Below are positions 23,343-35,935 of a stretch of DNA of 46,277 nucleotides, piece by piece (position 1 is the first letter of the stretch; every line of letters begins with the position of its first letter). The notes beneath the pieces were generated by a model. It was not told where the DNA came from and searched no databases. It worked only from the letters and a program-made list of their open reading frames with translations. The position numbers were made by a program, and so were the translations under genes. The DNA comes from Trichinella spiralis. Lineage: Eukaryota > Nematoda > Enoplea > Trichinellida > Trichinellidae. The stretch spans positions 12,387,756 through 12,434,032 of the forward strand of contig CM012953.1 of assembly GCA_000181795.3 (NCBI GenBank), in the 5' to 3' direction.

Positions 23343-24961
23343 TTAATCATCTTCATCATCTTCATCACTTGTAGAACTAAGTTCACGAAGACGAGCATAA
23401 TATTTAGAACGCTTAACAGTAAACAAATACGGCAGTTCTTCAGTTTTTAATGAAAAGCTGCTGCCATTATCATCTGGTGGAGTCTTGAAATTATTATAGT
23501 TGTCAGATAGTTTCATTGAAAATTTTCCATTTTTCGACAGTTTGGCATTCTTTCTAAAAAAGATTACTTTAATACTTTTTCACGTGATAAGTGAATAAAC
23601 ATACTGAAGAAAAATTTTTAATTCTGATAACCAAATAACAATACGACTTATATTCTTAGCGTCGTCCATACCGCAGTGCTTTGTACATTCAAAGTGCAGT
23701 CCAATAACATCCAACATTTCGCTCAGTTTCAACAAGTTAACACGCAATATATCTGAAAATGCTTTTTTCAAATCAATCCAACTGCGCAGCTCTTTCGGAA
23801 TGTCAAGATTAAAATAAAGCAGTTGCTTCTGCAAATACGCAGCAATATCTTCATTTCTAAAATATCATTTTCGATGGAAAAATTTAATACTGTTTTTATT
23901 TAGAAAAACAATTTACCCATCTGTAACAAATGCAACACTTTTTCCGTCCTTTTCAATTTTAATCCACTGCAAAAAATGCTTAAACACTTCTGGAAAAAGA
24001 GGGGCAGACTCTACATTTTCCTTTTGAAAATATTTAGTCATGGTTATTTTTTTATCTGTACAGAAATAAGCTTTTTTACTTGTCTAATTCCAGTTGAACG
24101 GGTGCAAAATTCAGATAACACAGGGTTGATTACAGGTCTACAATATGAATGAAACCTGGACAGCTAAACGAAACATTTTTACACATTCAATACTTAATAC
24201 TATTACAACGCAATTACAATTTTCACCAGGAAGAAATTATACATTCAGTGAAAGTGTCAATAAAATTAATTTTCAAAAAATATGCTAAATTCATCTAAAT
24301 ATACGTTATATTGTGTAAAACTAAATTTTTTTTTCCTTTGAAACACATTTTTTCCACAAAATCTTTCACATCGTCACATTAAAAATCTATTTTTACAACA
24401 TAGCCTATAATAAATGGTAAAAAAGTTTTTCACTCAAAGCATTCAAAAAATTCACACTTTCACAGATATTTTATATTTGAAAATAACTGCAAAAAAAGTT
24501 TGCAAAACTGTATTATAATAATAATAATAATAATAATAATAAAAGCTTACTACTTTCGCAGTAGATGCGTGTATGAACAAGCTTGAAAATTCGATTATCT
24601 CATTTGAATATGTTTTCCCACTCTTCTCAGTAGCACATGTACATTCGAAATGCAGTACACAATAATAATCAGTGAACGGAAGAGGATTATTTTCAGCGAA
24701 CGCTTTCAATTTTCTAATTCTGTCCAAAATTCGAAGGTGCATATAAAATCTTTCTTCCAAGTCATCACTTCCTTCACTTAAAGAACACAAACTTCCAATA
24801 GAAGAACACTTATTTATATGGATCAATCGTTACTTGCTACATAAATTATCCTTTTCCAGTTCCATGTGAATTGTTCTTGGTAACAAACTATTAATGGAAG
24901 AATAAAGTGATAAATCAGAACTGTCAGATTCGATTAATTTCTCATCAGTATCATTCGACAT
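23343..24961 (-). CDS. ERI1-family 3'-5' exonuclease with altered catalytic Asp
   Basis: DEDDh exonuclease of the ERI1/ERI2/ERI3 group, which trims small RNA, histone mRNA or rRNA ends. Six exons keep phase: 24834-24961, 24551-24791, 24080-24163, 23917-24020, 23605-23856 and 23343-23553, giving 339 residues. Landmarks in order: DYYCVLHFECTC (family: VLDFEATC), NEIIEFSSLF, FHSYCRPVINPVLSEFC, TGIRQENVESAPLFPEVF, VAFVTDGNEDIAAYL, SWIDLKKAF and HFECTKHCGMDDAKNISRI. So Exo I reads H-x-E where D-x-E is expected, while the Exo II Asp, the His and the last Asp are kept. The tail is basic, then acidic (STSDEDDEDD). The first two exons share a frame split by a TAA; a 42-nt intron (GTAACG to GGAAG) removes it in phase. 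Without that intron the gene would be broken. Catalytic activity is doubtful. Confidence 0.85.
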
Positions 24962-26057
24962 TTTATGATTGAAAAGAAACGAAACTTTTATCAATTTTAC
25001 TGTAATTTCGATTTACAAGTAATACATCTATTACTGTAATTTATTTTTTTATATTGTGTTATTTTTTTGCATTCTACATTTTTACATATATAAATATCTC
25101 TGCACAAGTGTTGTATAGCAAATGATTTGTATTTAAATATAAATTGAAAATAAATTGATTTGAAAATTTTGATAAAATGAATTTATTCTTTAATTACTTT
25201 TAAAACTTGATTATCACAAATCTGTCAATAATTACTGTATTTGAGCGAAATTTTATTAAAAGAGCGCGTTTGCGCGTTGGTTACGCTTGGTCTAGTGACA
25301 GTTTCTAGTTGTGACTAGTCAAGCTGGCGAAATACTGTCATATACGATTGGAAATTTGAACTCGATTTGAGCGAAATTTCATAACGGTGAATGAAGATGA
25401 AGTTTTTACGTAAGCAGCATTTATTTTATATTTTCATAATTTTTGTCAGTTCAAATTGTCCGCTTGTGTGCAATGGTCATTTTGATTTTTGTATTTCCTC
25501 GTCCGCTGATTTTATCATTATTTTGAACTGAACCAGCTCCATCTTATAAAACCGATGTTCAGCAAGATATGCTTGTCAATTGTTCTCTGAAAAACGTTGT
25601 TCTGATTGCCTGTTTGATATTGAATTTGCGGCTGGCCGATTGGGATCGCTATTCTCAATAGTGGGCATGGTTGTCGTTGTGTTGGTTGTTTGCAAAATAA
25701 GACAGAATTGAAGTATTTTTTGTTTTGCTTTCGCAAGCATGGCTGGCTTATTCGCGGTGACATGCAAGTTGACAAGTTTAAATCTCGCCTGAGGTTCGGC
25801 AATTGAAATGAACGATTATCATCCTAATTAACGCACTGCCAGTGTTTGAACGTTATCCATCAGCTTTTGCATTGATTTGTGCCCGTCTTCGGCCAATATC
25901 AACCCCGGGTGCTGGTCAAATGCGCGGTTGCATTTTGCATTTCTTCTTGCCATATTTCTCAATCACCTTGGTGTTATAACTGTTCTTTTTTTTTGATTTG
26001 TTCAACAATTAGTTTTAACGAATGCAGCAGCAGCTCTTTGCTAACGCAGGCTTGTAG
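24962..26057. other. Intergenic region between divergent genes, small ORF
   Basis: This lies between the divergent exonuclease and unc-115-like genes and should hold their promoters. A plus frame at 25391-25531 encodes 46 residues with a signal-peptide-like start (MKMKFLRKQHLFYIFIIFVS) and few residues after it. It has an internal donor-like CGTAAG and could be a 5' exon or a chance upstream ORF. Minus frames at 25518-25802 are unsupported. Confidence 0.4.
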
Positions 26058-29000
26058 ATGAGTCACCAAGATGAATCTTTGCCAACGACGATGGCGTCGA
26101 AGAAAAGTCCAAAATTGAAATCGAGTACGTTCGATTTACTATTGTTATTATGTTCTCTTATTTTGCAAGCCGCATGCAAGTGAACAACAAAACAGATGAG
26201 TCGAGCAGACGCGCGATTTTTTCTTTTATTCTTTTTTTTGCTGCCCAACTGCTGACGGATGGATGGATGTATTTGCGCTTTGCTCAGCTATGGGATGAAG
26301 CTGACTCTAAAATCGCAGCTTCCATTTGGTCTTAAAGCTGCACATTTTGAGCCCATCCATCAATGCTTGACAAGGCGCGCGGCTCGCTTGTTGGCCATTG
26401 GCGTTGGTCATTGGAAATTTGAAGCATGAATGAATATGTACCAGACATGTTTTTGCCAAAATCAGAATTGGCTTGGAAAAAATAGGCAAATGTTTTCAAT
26501 AGACACGAAATTGATGCACAGCTACTGCTGATGCTACTACTACTACTAAAATGGATTGGATTGTCATTTTATTTATTTATATTAATTTGTGGAAAGCACA
26601 GTTTTCTTCATTATAATGATGGCGCATCATTTTTGGACGCATCATCAGATTGGGTAGTATTTGAAGTTGCATTGTTTTTGCATTGCCACATCTGTGCTTG
26701 TAGAGGAGAAAATTGCTTCAGCGAGTGAGTGAGTGATTCGCTGAAGAAAATCGATAGGTTGAATTTTAGTGAAACGGCATCCGTTCGTTGTTCACATTAT
26801 TGGAGTTAGTTGGTGGCCAGTGAGAGATTTTAATGAAAATGTAAACTTACGTATATATATATTCGAAGTTATATTTACAATTATCGGCATGGGGATTTTT
26901 TTTCTTTTTTTATTAGCCTTTCATTGAACAGAATTAATGAATAATAATTAAAATTATCATAATTAATATTTATGTGTTGTGAAATGAACATTTATGAATT
27001 GATTATTACGAACACAGATTTTTCATTCATACTCATATACGATTGAGTAAATACAACAGATATCATCTGATTATAGATGCAATGAATGAGATTGAATTTT
27101 TAACTTAATTTTGATAATTATTTTTTTTGATTATTCAATAAACTGTTGCAGTAAATTTTCATTTATTCATTTATTGAGAAATACTGTCAATATATTTATA
27201 CAGGCAGATGCTTTATTGATTGTTATTATTGATGAAAATATAGTGCATACAGATGCATAGCCGAAATACATCCTTTATTTATATATAAGTAATTTTAATA
27301 ATCTTTGTACAAAAGATAATTGAGTTTTCAAAAACCGAATTTGATTTTGAATCTTTTTGGGAAGAATTTTCATCTGCTCTTCTTTTTTTCCATTTTCCGT
27401 TACGTCGTCGTCAAATTAATCGATTGTTTTCCTTTATCTTGGGAAATAGCCTCGGTAATAATAATGGAAATATAAATTTTGAAGATATCTTCTTTCTTTC
27501 TTTTTTTTTTAATTTAACGACTTTTAAAAATTATTCTCTTTTTTCTTCATCTTATTTATTGTTGTTGTGAATTGGTTTGCTTTGGTGTAAATATTTTTCT
27601 TTTGAAATTGATCAATCGAAGTTGTAATCATAAATTACTGTGCAATGCATACATGGGATGCGTTGTTTGATTGGAATATTCTCTTTCTCATCAATTGCAA
27701 CTGGAAGATGGCGATGCTAGTTGAATTTAAATTGAATTGAAGTGCCGATTTATTGATTTGCTTTTTTTTATTTTTGTGCACTGTTGAAATTCGTGTCTAA
27801 TTTATCGAAGAAAGCTGTGTTTTAAATGTGGTTATATTTTAAAAAATTTCGGAAACAAAATTTTATAATTCATCATTTTCACTATAATTCATTTTTAATA
27901 TTTCTTTTAGTTGTTGTTTTTTTCATTTCTTGTTGATTTTTCAAGCTTGAATGTATGTATGTATGATATTAAACAAGGCGGACGTGTTTTAATTTCAGCT
28001 TTAACCTGCGATGGGAAAACGCTGTTGACGTTGCTTGTGCTATTATAGTAATCATAATTTGTGCTGAGAGGTTGCTGTTGTTGATATTGTTGTTTCGGTC
28101 AACTTGGTGATCGATTTCAACAGCTTAGCTATGTTAATTGACTTTCGTTGCAATTATTCATAAATATACCATACCAAGATGAATTGTATAATTCGGTTTT
28201 GTGATAAATGAAAAGACAAAATACATGAACCAGTGGAATTGTGTTTGGTGTTGATTTTAATGTTTGAATAATTTAGAACCATGAACTTTTCTTGAAATCA
28301 GTTGTGTAGTATATTTTGTCGTGTACTTTTTGAATACTAACTGTGGTGATGGTTGGAGAAGAAATTTTTAGTTTTTCATTTACTCTTCAAACGTGTACAC
28401 TCCCACATTTGTACAGTAGTCATCTCTTTGTTATTGTTTGCATTTTTGCTCGTTGAAGTCATTGTTTGTTTGTTTGTTTGTTTGTATAATTTTCAATTTT
28501 AGGCAAAGTGCGATGCGAAGCGTGCAAGAAAAAATGCACTGGCGACATATTCAAGAGTGACGATAAATATTTTCACATCAAATGTTTTGTTTGCAAAGGT
28601 AAGTGATATGTAAATTTATTTGTATTATATATTTGTAAGCAGTTGGATTGTTTACCACACCGCCAGCCAGTTCGGTGTTGTTGTTTGTTGTTCACTCGTG
28701 CATGGACTATCGTTGTTGTTTGTCAACTAGTTTTTCGCACCGTTGCGAATGAAGCAATGCTAGTTTAGCTATCATCTTTGATTGTTAGCTGTTGTGAAAA
28801 ATCTGTTGTTGTTGTTGTTATTTGTTATTTCAGACACTCCTTTTTTCTGGTTATATGGGAGGGGCGGAAAGATTTTAAATCCATTCCTCTGTTGTTTTTA
28901 CCAACTTCATTACAATCCAAAGCATATTTATCAAACTTAGTCAATCCGTTTCTCTACATGCATGTATGCAATTGGTTTTTTTTTGTATTTTTTCATCTCT

Positions 29001-32000
29001 TTGAAATTAATTTAATAATCAGCGACAGTTAAGTTTATGCATTTGAAAATTTCCAAATTTTGTCTCAAATTAGTTTGCATTTTAAAAATAAAAATCACTC
29101 TTCGAACTTTTACTTACTTTTACGTATGTCATTTATTTGAGAAGAAATATGGTATTTTTTAGTGTTTACTTGTTTTCAGTGCATTCATTGTACGCATGAT
29201 TGAGAATCGCATGTTGTTAATGAATATTTTTCACCCTTGTTATTATTATTATTATTGTGTTGTGTATGATTCAATTATATTTAATTCTGTAATTTTTACA
29301 TTTGAAATTATTTTTTTTCATTATCTGATTTTTAAATTTCCAGTATGCAAACAGCCGTTGAAACAAGCCGGGTTTATCATGGAAGGGGGCGATTATTATT
29401 GCTTTGCGGATTATTACGCAAAGTTCGGTGTACGCTGCGCCATATGTGACAAATTTATCGAAGATGAGGTGACTAATTTCTCCGGCAAAACTTACCATTC
29501 GACATGTTTCAAGTGCGATCGTTGCAAGTAAAAATATTTTCACTTGAATATTCAAATTTATAGTTTTTTTTTCGTGATGTGAACGTTGCATTTGCAAATT
29601 TTGCATAGATCGGTGATACCAGCCGGTTCTGTTACTTGCAAAGGTGAACAAAAATTGTGCACAAATTGTGCATCAAGTTTGAAATCACCGAAAAATGCGG
29701 CACCTTTCAACGATACTTTAACTGCTCAAGATTGTCATGATCTTATGGATTCGATGTGTTCACCAGGAGGTGTGGGAATTTTTTTTCAATTTACATTCAT
29801 CACGTGTTCAATTTAAACCGACAACAGCATATTATTGTGTTCTGTAATATCAATTTTCAGTTTGTGCTGCTTGTGATCAAGTGATCAGCAGTGGTCAAGT
29901 GCTGTTGGCGTTGGACACCCAGTGGCACACGTGGTGTTTCAAGTGTGCGGCTTGTCACTGCGTACTGCATGGCGAATACATGGAAAAGTAATGATATATT
30001 ATTATATTACGTTTTTTTCAAAAAATTATATTCATTCATTCTTTTCATTGTTTTAGAGACGGTGTTGCATATTGTATCCGAGATTATGATCTTCGATTTG
30101 GAGTCAAATGTCACGAATGTAATAAATATATAACTGGAAAAGTGCTTCAGGTGATTTTAGCATTATTGGCAAACTGATTATTAATTTTCATCTACTGAAA
30201 TTTTAATATACGTAAATATGAATTCGCTTCCGCTTACTTTTCTCTCGTTGATTCTGTAGTGGCGGGCACATTTTCAGCTGAAACATCTCCACCATGCATA
30301 CTTTGCACACAACCAATTTCATTTGCCCTGTTTGTTTGTATTTGTGAATTATTGATAAGGGTGTTTGCTTTTGAGGCCGGAAATTTTCATTTCCATTCAA
30401 ACTGCGCCCGGTGTAGTCGATGCGACATGCCTTTCTTGGACGGTCAGGAGATGTACATGCACGGTAATGTGGAAATTTATTTTTTGTTATTTTTGCTCAA
30501 CATATCACATCTTGCAAACGTTTTAAGGGAACGAAATTTGGCATCCTGCCTGCAATGAATTGTCTTCATCCGATAATACAGTATGAAATTTGCAGTTGAA
30601 AAAAAATTTTTTTCAACTTTTCTTTTTATGAAGCTTTATTTTCTTTCCATTTGCAGCGAAGTGTCACAGCTCACGTTCATCGCAGCAGCCCGCAGATGCC
30701 GAAATATTCGGTCGATTTTGGTCGACACTTGCTTTACATGTACCTTCTGCCAGAACCAAATATGGGTTATCTGAAGCAGCCAATTTCACCATACCCACCC
30801 AGAGCACCACAATTTCACACACCCCAAGGTATAGATATGACAGTTCGCACTTTCTTCTTTGTCTATATTTTGATCATGAAATCAGTGCATAGATAGGGAG
30901 GGAAATGAGCTTTGTTGTTATTGTTGTTGTTGTTTACTTTCTTTTTAGCTTTTTCCAAAAAAACAGTATATATTGTTGAAATAAATAGAATAAAAAGTGC
31001 ATGCGGATAAAGTAAATCACTTTTCCATATATTGTAATTCATAGAATAGTAAAAGTAATAATCATAGATAGATATTTGCAAACTTTGAAATGCTTTTTTG
31101 TGATTAAAGAAAACTAATCAATGAATGATTATATAGAAAAATGTATTTAGAGAGAGATTCATTTTGTAATAGATTGTTTACCTATTCTTTTTTCACATTC
31201 GTTAAGTTAAGCAGTTGTACTAATTGTATAAGAATGTATTAGTCGCCTAATAAGTAAAGTTGTATGGGAAGTTTTGTTTATTCTTCTTTCAGGTGGGCAA
31301 ATTAAAATCCGGAGATCTAGAATATCCATGCTCAAGACAGGCATGCAAAAGCTTGGTAAGTAATCATGGCGACGATGAGTGAAAATAAAATGTAGCATTT
31401 TTGCATATGTATGCTTATTTTTCCTTTTAATCAGCCGAAGCTTTGGAAGACACATCTCCTCGCCCGCATTCACCGGCAATGAATAACGAAGAGCCGATTG
31501 AATTGTCCCATTATCCCGGCGCTCATGTGCCGGCTCCGAACGAAGTGGCGCCCATCGAACGGGACGACTTTCCTGCGCCACCGTATCCGTACGCTGTTGA
31601 CGGTATGTAGACTGCGAGCGTAGGATGGAGGAGGGGAGGCGAGGCTGTGCTTTTTGCATATTAGGATTCATTTCATTTTAGAATTCAAACGACGTTTGTC
31701 CTCAACCGAAGGACTCGACGAAGACGAAACCGACGGACAAGATATGAGCAAAATATTGAAAGCTGAACAGCAGCTGAATCGATTCAAGGATGAATCATCT
31801 ATGGCTCGGGCTTTTGTTCATGAATTTGAGGTGTCCAGTTGTTGGTTGCTTATTTGAATACTGTTTTTTCTTTATGTTAATTTTTTGAATTTATTTTGAA
31901 GAATCAGATGAAAAAATCCAAAGTACCATTGCATATAGATCCAAGATCTGCGTCTCGCACTCCCGATGCGAAGAAGATGCCTCACTTGAGGTGCAGATAC

Positions 32001-34738
32001 GAGTCACCGATCAATGCATGTGAGTGAAAATTATTTTACTCTGTGCAAATGATGGTGTGCATTTGTTAAACGACTCACACTGTTGTGAAATGCGTGTTTG
32101 TTGAAATTTGATCATCGGACATATATATATAATTATATATACCCGCATACGCACTTTGCTCAGCTTAGCAAATGCATTTTGATTTTGCAGCTCCATCGCG
32201 TTACGTTAACAGGCCTCGGCCGTGGGAATTTTGGGACAAGAACAAAGCAGCAACGACAGTCATTCCTTACGCCCAAGGTGAGTGGAACTGTTTGTAATGC
32301 TTTTACGTTAGGGGGGGGGGAGGGGTTATGTTTGCTTTAAAAATTGCACCATTCAACATTGGCCTGTTGTTCCTTACTGTTTACGTGCTCTGTTTGCAGT
32401 CAGCTTACTTTTATTCACGAAGGTTTTTGCTTATTGCTCTTGTGTTGCATGTTTTGCACAAAACAAAAAAAAGGCAAAAAAATGTTTGTTGAAAAGAAAC
32501 AAATGTGAAATAATTAGTTGATGCATCAATTTTGAATGCAATTCATTTTGGAATAATTTCATTTTTATGTTGTTTGTGATGAATATTTTTTGCAATTATA
32601 ATTTTCAAAATTTGCTTTGTTCATTAGCAGCAGCAGCAGCAATAGTAGCTTAGCTGAATTGTTATTAGTATGGTAGCTCTGCAAACTGGTGCAAAAGTGT
32701 CAGAACTGAATTTGAAATTTAAATTATAGACAGATATCGTCGTTTTGCACTTTTTCGCCTTTTGTTGGAGGAGATTAATTGAAAAAATTTACTTCAGGTG
32801 CAATTAAATAAAAAGTTATGCTGTAATTTATTGCGAAATAAAAATTTTTTCTTCATTTGTTGAATAATGAAAACGAGGAGGAAGAAAATGAATTTTTTAG
32901 TTTTTTGCATAACAGTGCTTGCTTTTTTTTGCTTGAAGCTTTAAGTGAACAACAGATTGAACAATAGCAACTTTTCTTTTGAAGTTAAGCTTGATTTGGT
33001 CACCGGATAACCAATAATGATTGAAGAAAATATTTGTCGACTGAAACTGTCGACAAAATTATATTCTTTTTAGGGATTTTTAAATCAAAGCAAAAATTAT
33101 TAAGTTAGGTGTTAAATTTTTCAAACAATCTTTGAAATATCGATGCAGTAATGTGTTGAAATGTATTATGTGATGTGAAAATTTTGACGACTTTAATTTG
33201 TAAATACAGTGAAACTCTGATTATCCGAGCACATTTTTGGTCGGACAACCTGCATTTCACTCATACTGTAACATTCTGTTGTTGGCTAATATTTATGTCT
33301 GGTATGTCTGCTACTAGAAAGAGAACGGTTTGGAGTTTAGAGCAAATGTTAGAAGTGTGTAGACTTGTGGAGAGGGGCAAGTCGCTCAGGAAAATTGCTG
33401 AGAATTTTGGTGTGGGTCTGTCCACAGTTTCAGACATCTATCGCAGTCGACGTCAGCTAACTGGCTTTGTGTCGCACATGGATACTTCGAGTAGCTGTTC
33501 TTCACGAAAATCTTTGAAAAATGCGTCAAATAGTGCGCTTGATTCAGCGATATCCATGTGGTTCCTTCAGAAACGTGCACTTGATTAACCAATAAGTGGC
33601 CCCATTTTGCAAGAAAAAGCTCTACCTTTCAGTACTAAGCTTAGTATTGATAATTTTATCGCCAGTTCAGGTTGATTAAGTAACTTTAAAAATCAGCATT
33701 GCATACGCGAGCTTAAAATTCACGGTGAAAAATTGTCTGCTGACAGTGAGAGTGCCGCAAAATTTACAGGGCAAATAACGTCGCATAATGAACAGAATGT
33801 CTACTCCTTCTTCCACGTCTAATTGAGGATAACAACTATAAATGCTTCAATTGCGTACATACATTTTGAAAAATTGAAAACGTCCGATTATCCGAAGGAC
33901 CCCCAAAAACCGAGTGTTCGGATAATCAGAGTTCCACTGTATATACATATAATGTAATGATTTGATATAATTTTTGAAATTGTATACTTGCGGATATATA
34001 TATAATTTGAATTTTTTAATTTAAATTGTGCTTTTTATAGTGCCGAAAGCTGGATATGGTTTGTCGCCAAAAGCGGCAACTTTGCCTCATTCAAATATGA
34101 GCGCTTTATACGTACGTAACGTTGTTGTCTGCACGAATTAAAAAGCTGATTTATATTTATTATGTTTTTGTTTTAATGAACAGGACCTGCATTTCAAAAA
34201 TTCGACAATTAATTCAGAATTATCAAACCGTGAGTTGGTTTTATTTATTTGTTGTTGTAATGAAATCTTTTTGTTAATTGGTATTACTGTAGATTCGTAC
34301 GTGGCGTCAACGTCGATGAGTTCCAACGAGAGATATCAACCGTCATATGGATCCGGTGTTTTGCGAAGTTCTTTGCCTGACATGAGCAAACCTCCGAAGG
34401 TGAATTGATTGTTTATAATGATAATTTTCACTTTTTATGCGTGCAATTTAATTTATCAAAATTAGATATATCGGTACTCTGAATTGATGACAACGAACAA
34501 AAAGTTGCCTGAGGATGTTGATCGTTGCCATTTGGAGGTAGGAAGACTTGAAAATTTGTTTTTCATTCTTATCTTTTTCATATTATTTATCAAATAATAA
34601 ATAATTGTTTTTTCTGTAATTTAGCGTCATTTGAGTCGTGATGAATTTGAAGGTTTATTTGGAATGACGCCAATAGAATTTTACAAATTGCCCGAATGGA
34701 AACGGATCAACTTGAAAAGACGAGCAAAGCTCTTCTGA
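26058..34738 (+). CDS. unc-115: UNC-115/abLIM actin-binding LIM protein
   Basis: Actin-binding LIM protein, in C. elegans needed for axon guidance downstream of Rac. CDS exons: 26058-26124, 28503-28598, 29344-29527, 29609-29769, 29861-29987, 30057-30150, 30376-30463, 30528-30580, 30657-30828, 31293-31355, 31435-31602, 31682-31830, 31902-32019, 32191-32277, 34041-34111, 34184-34229, 34293-34399, 34466-34537 and 34625-34738; 678 residues, all phases agree. Four LIM domains: CEACKKKC (from residue 27), CAICDKFIED, CAACDQVISSGQV (from about 170) and CHECNKYITGKV. Then a disordered Pro/Ser linker. The C-terminal villin headpiece runs from PEDVDRCHLERHLSRDEF to LPEWKRINLKRRAKLF, keeping the actin-binding KK/LF end. 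The first exon is an inference: MSHQDESLPTTMASKK, with a stop just before the ATG, donor GTACGT and a matching phase. Long introns follow it and exon 14. Confidence 0.92.
26125..28502 (+). other. Long first intron of the unc-115-like gene
   Basis: 2.4 kb of AT-rich DNA with no convincing coding exon. TTTG repeats lie just before the acceptor (about 28468-28485). Short frames on both strands look like chance. Alternative first exons could be hidden here, as abLIM genes often have several promoters. Confidence 0.5.
33207..33939 (+). mobile_element. Tigger/pogo-like DNA transposon, internally deleted
   Basis: A 733-bp element with terminal inverted repeats: CAGTGAAACTCTGATTATCC at the left, and CAGTGGAACTCTGATTATCC read inward at the right. 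A TA lies on each side (33205-33206 and 33940-33941), the target duplication of the Tc1/mariner superfamily. The inside encodes only the DNA-binding half of a Tigger/Jerky transposase: an HTH (SLRKIAENFGVGLSTVSDIY) and a CENP-B-type second HTH (AISMWFLQKRALD, a TGA-free TAA stop, then PISGPILQEKALPF, and further on KLSADSES). The reading frame has stops (after RALD and after FIASSG), and the DDE catalytic domain is absent. It sits in the 1.76-kb unc-115-like intron 32278-34040, in the same orientation as the gene. Confidence 0.88.
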
Positions 34739-35123
34739 TTTCATCTAACAGAGTCTATAGCCTGATTCAGCTGTAAAAAAAGATCGGCATTAGTTGTTTA
34801 GTTTTTATTACTGTGGCGTTACTTTTTATAAATATATGAAGTCTTCAACACGAAAACTAGTGATGCTTTTTTGGGAAAAAAGCTTAGTTATTATTATTAT
34901 TGCTGTTGTTTTGTGGTGATTTGATCACTGTTTAGATCAGTTGCTGCATTGCAATGTTTTGGTCATAAGTAGCCCGTGTGTCATGCCTGTGCATGGTTGA
35001 TTATATTTTCTAGTTGTTCACATCAGCCAGGCTGGTGATGTTGATTTTATGGAAGCTTAAAACAGCACTTAAATTGAATATGATATATTTTTTTTCATTT
35101 ATCTATTTATATAACTTTCAATT
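34739..35123. other. 3' region of the unc-115-like gene
   Basis: AT-rich sequence after the stop codon with no second gene; probably the 3' untranslated region and downstream spacer. An ATAAAT word near 34829 could serve as a poly(A) signal. Confidence 0.5.
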
Positions 35124-35450
35124 CTAGTTCGATAATAATAATACTGATGTAAAATTATTCAACTGCTGAATAACAATTTCCGGATGAGCTAGTTCGTTTT
35201 CCATACACATGGCACTTTTCAGTCTTTTCAGTGAAAGTTCGTTTAGCTTTTTGAAATTATTGCTTCTTTGATCAAACGAGAGGAACGATAAAACGGTTTT
35301 TTTTCTTTCCTCCAATGTAGTTTTTGTTTTTGCTTTCACATTTTGTTTGCTTTTACTGAATGCGCTTCTTGTGCAGCGTAAAAATGAGCTGTCGAAATAA
35401 AGCAAAAACTTTACAAACTCTGCAATGGAATAATTGAATTTGATCTGCAT
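35124..35450 (-). CDS. Hypothetical 108-residue frame
   Basis: An open frame of 108 codons, Lys-, Leu- and Ser-rich, with a helical, partly coiled-coil-like second half (NNFKKLNELSLKRLKSAMC, then ENELAHPEIVIQQLNNF). An acceptor-like TTTATTTCGACAG inside the 5' half hints that the true exon may begin later. A separate minus frame at 35536-35751 (71 codons) lies upstream and could be another exon, but I could not join them with good splice sites. No family is recognised; it could be chance. Confidence 0.3.
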   Translation of the reverse strand: MQIKFNYSIAEFVKFLLYFDSSFLRCTRSAFSKSKQNVKAKTKTTLEERKKTVLSFLSFDQRSNNFKKLNELSLKRLKSAMCMENELAHPEIVIQQLNNFTSVLLLSN

Positions 35451-35935
35451 TTACTTCTTTTGAATGTATGGTTGGATACTTATTCAAACGGCTTTTGTGA
35501 AGTTACATGACAGATGGATCATGTTGGTTAGCTGATCAGTTTTGGCTTTCTTTCATGGTGCTTTCCAGTGTTTCATTAACCAGGAGGGCAGGCACTACAG
35601 GGTGTTTCAGTAAAATGGTTGAATAAATTTGAAACAACTGGCATAAATTTTGTTTTTCAGTGAAATATAAAATGAGTTGCACAGAAGAATTGAATTGAAG
35701 AGTAGTTGCACCAAGAAAAATTGTAATTTCATGAAGATGGAATTTCTTCATGTTTCCAGTATTAACTTTTCATTTCAATTTCTGCACATAACGAATACAG
35801 TTTAAACTAATTTAAAGCGGATAAAATTAAGCTTACTGCGTTTTAAAGTTGTTGTTTCAAATTAATGAACAAAATTTCAAATTAAAAATGTTCAAACAAC
35901 TTGGAAATTCTTTCATTTAAACATCAGTGTCAAAA

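Noticed and set aside
24515-24545. TAA/TTA triplet run near an exonuclease exon, considered as CRISPR-like or regulatory repeat
   Set aside because: It is a simple trinucleotide microsatellite in an intron; CRISPR arrays do not fit a nematode genome.
31207-31671. Minus 154-codon frame in the unc-115-like region
   Set aside because: It overlaps two plus-strand exons with matched phases and conserved context.
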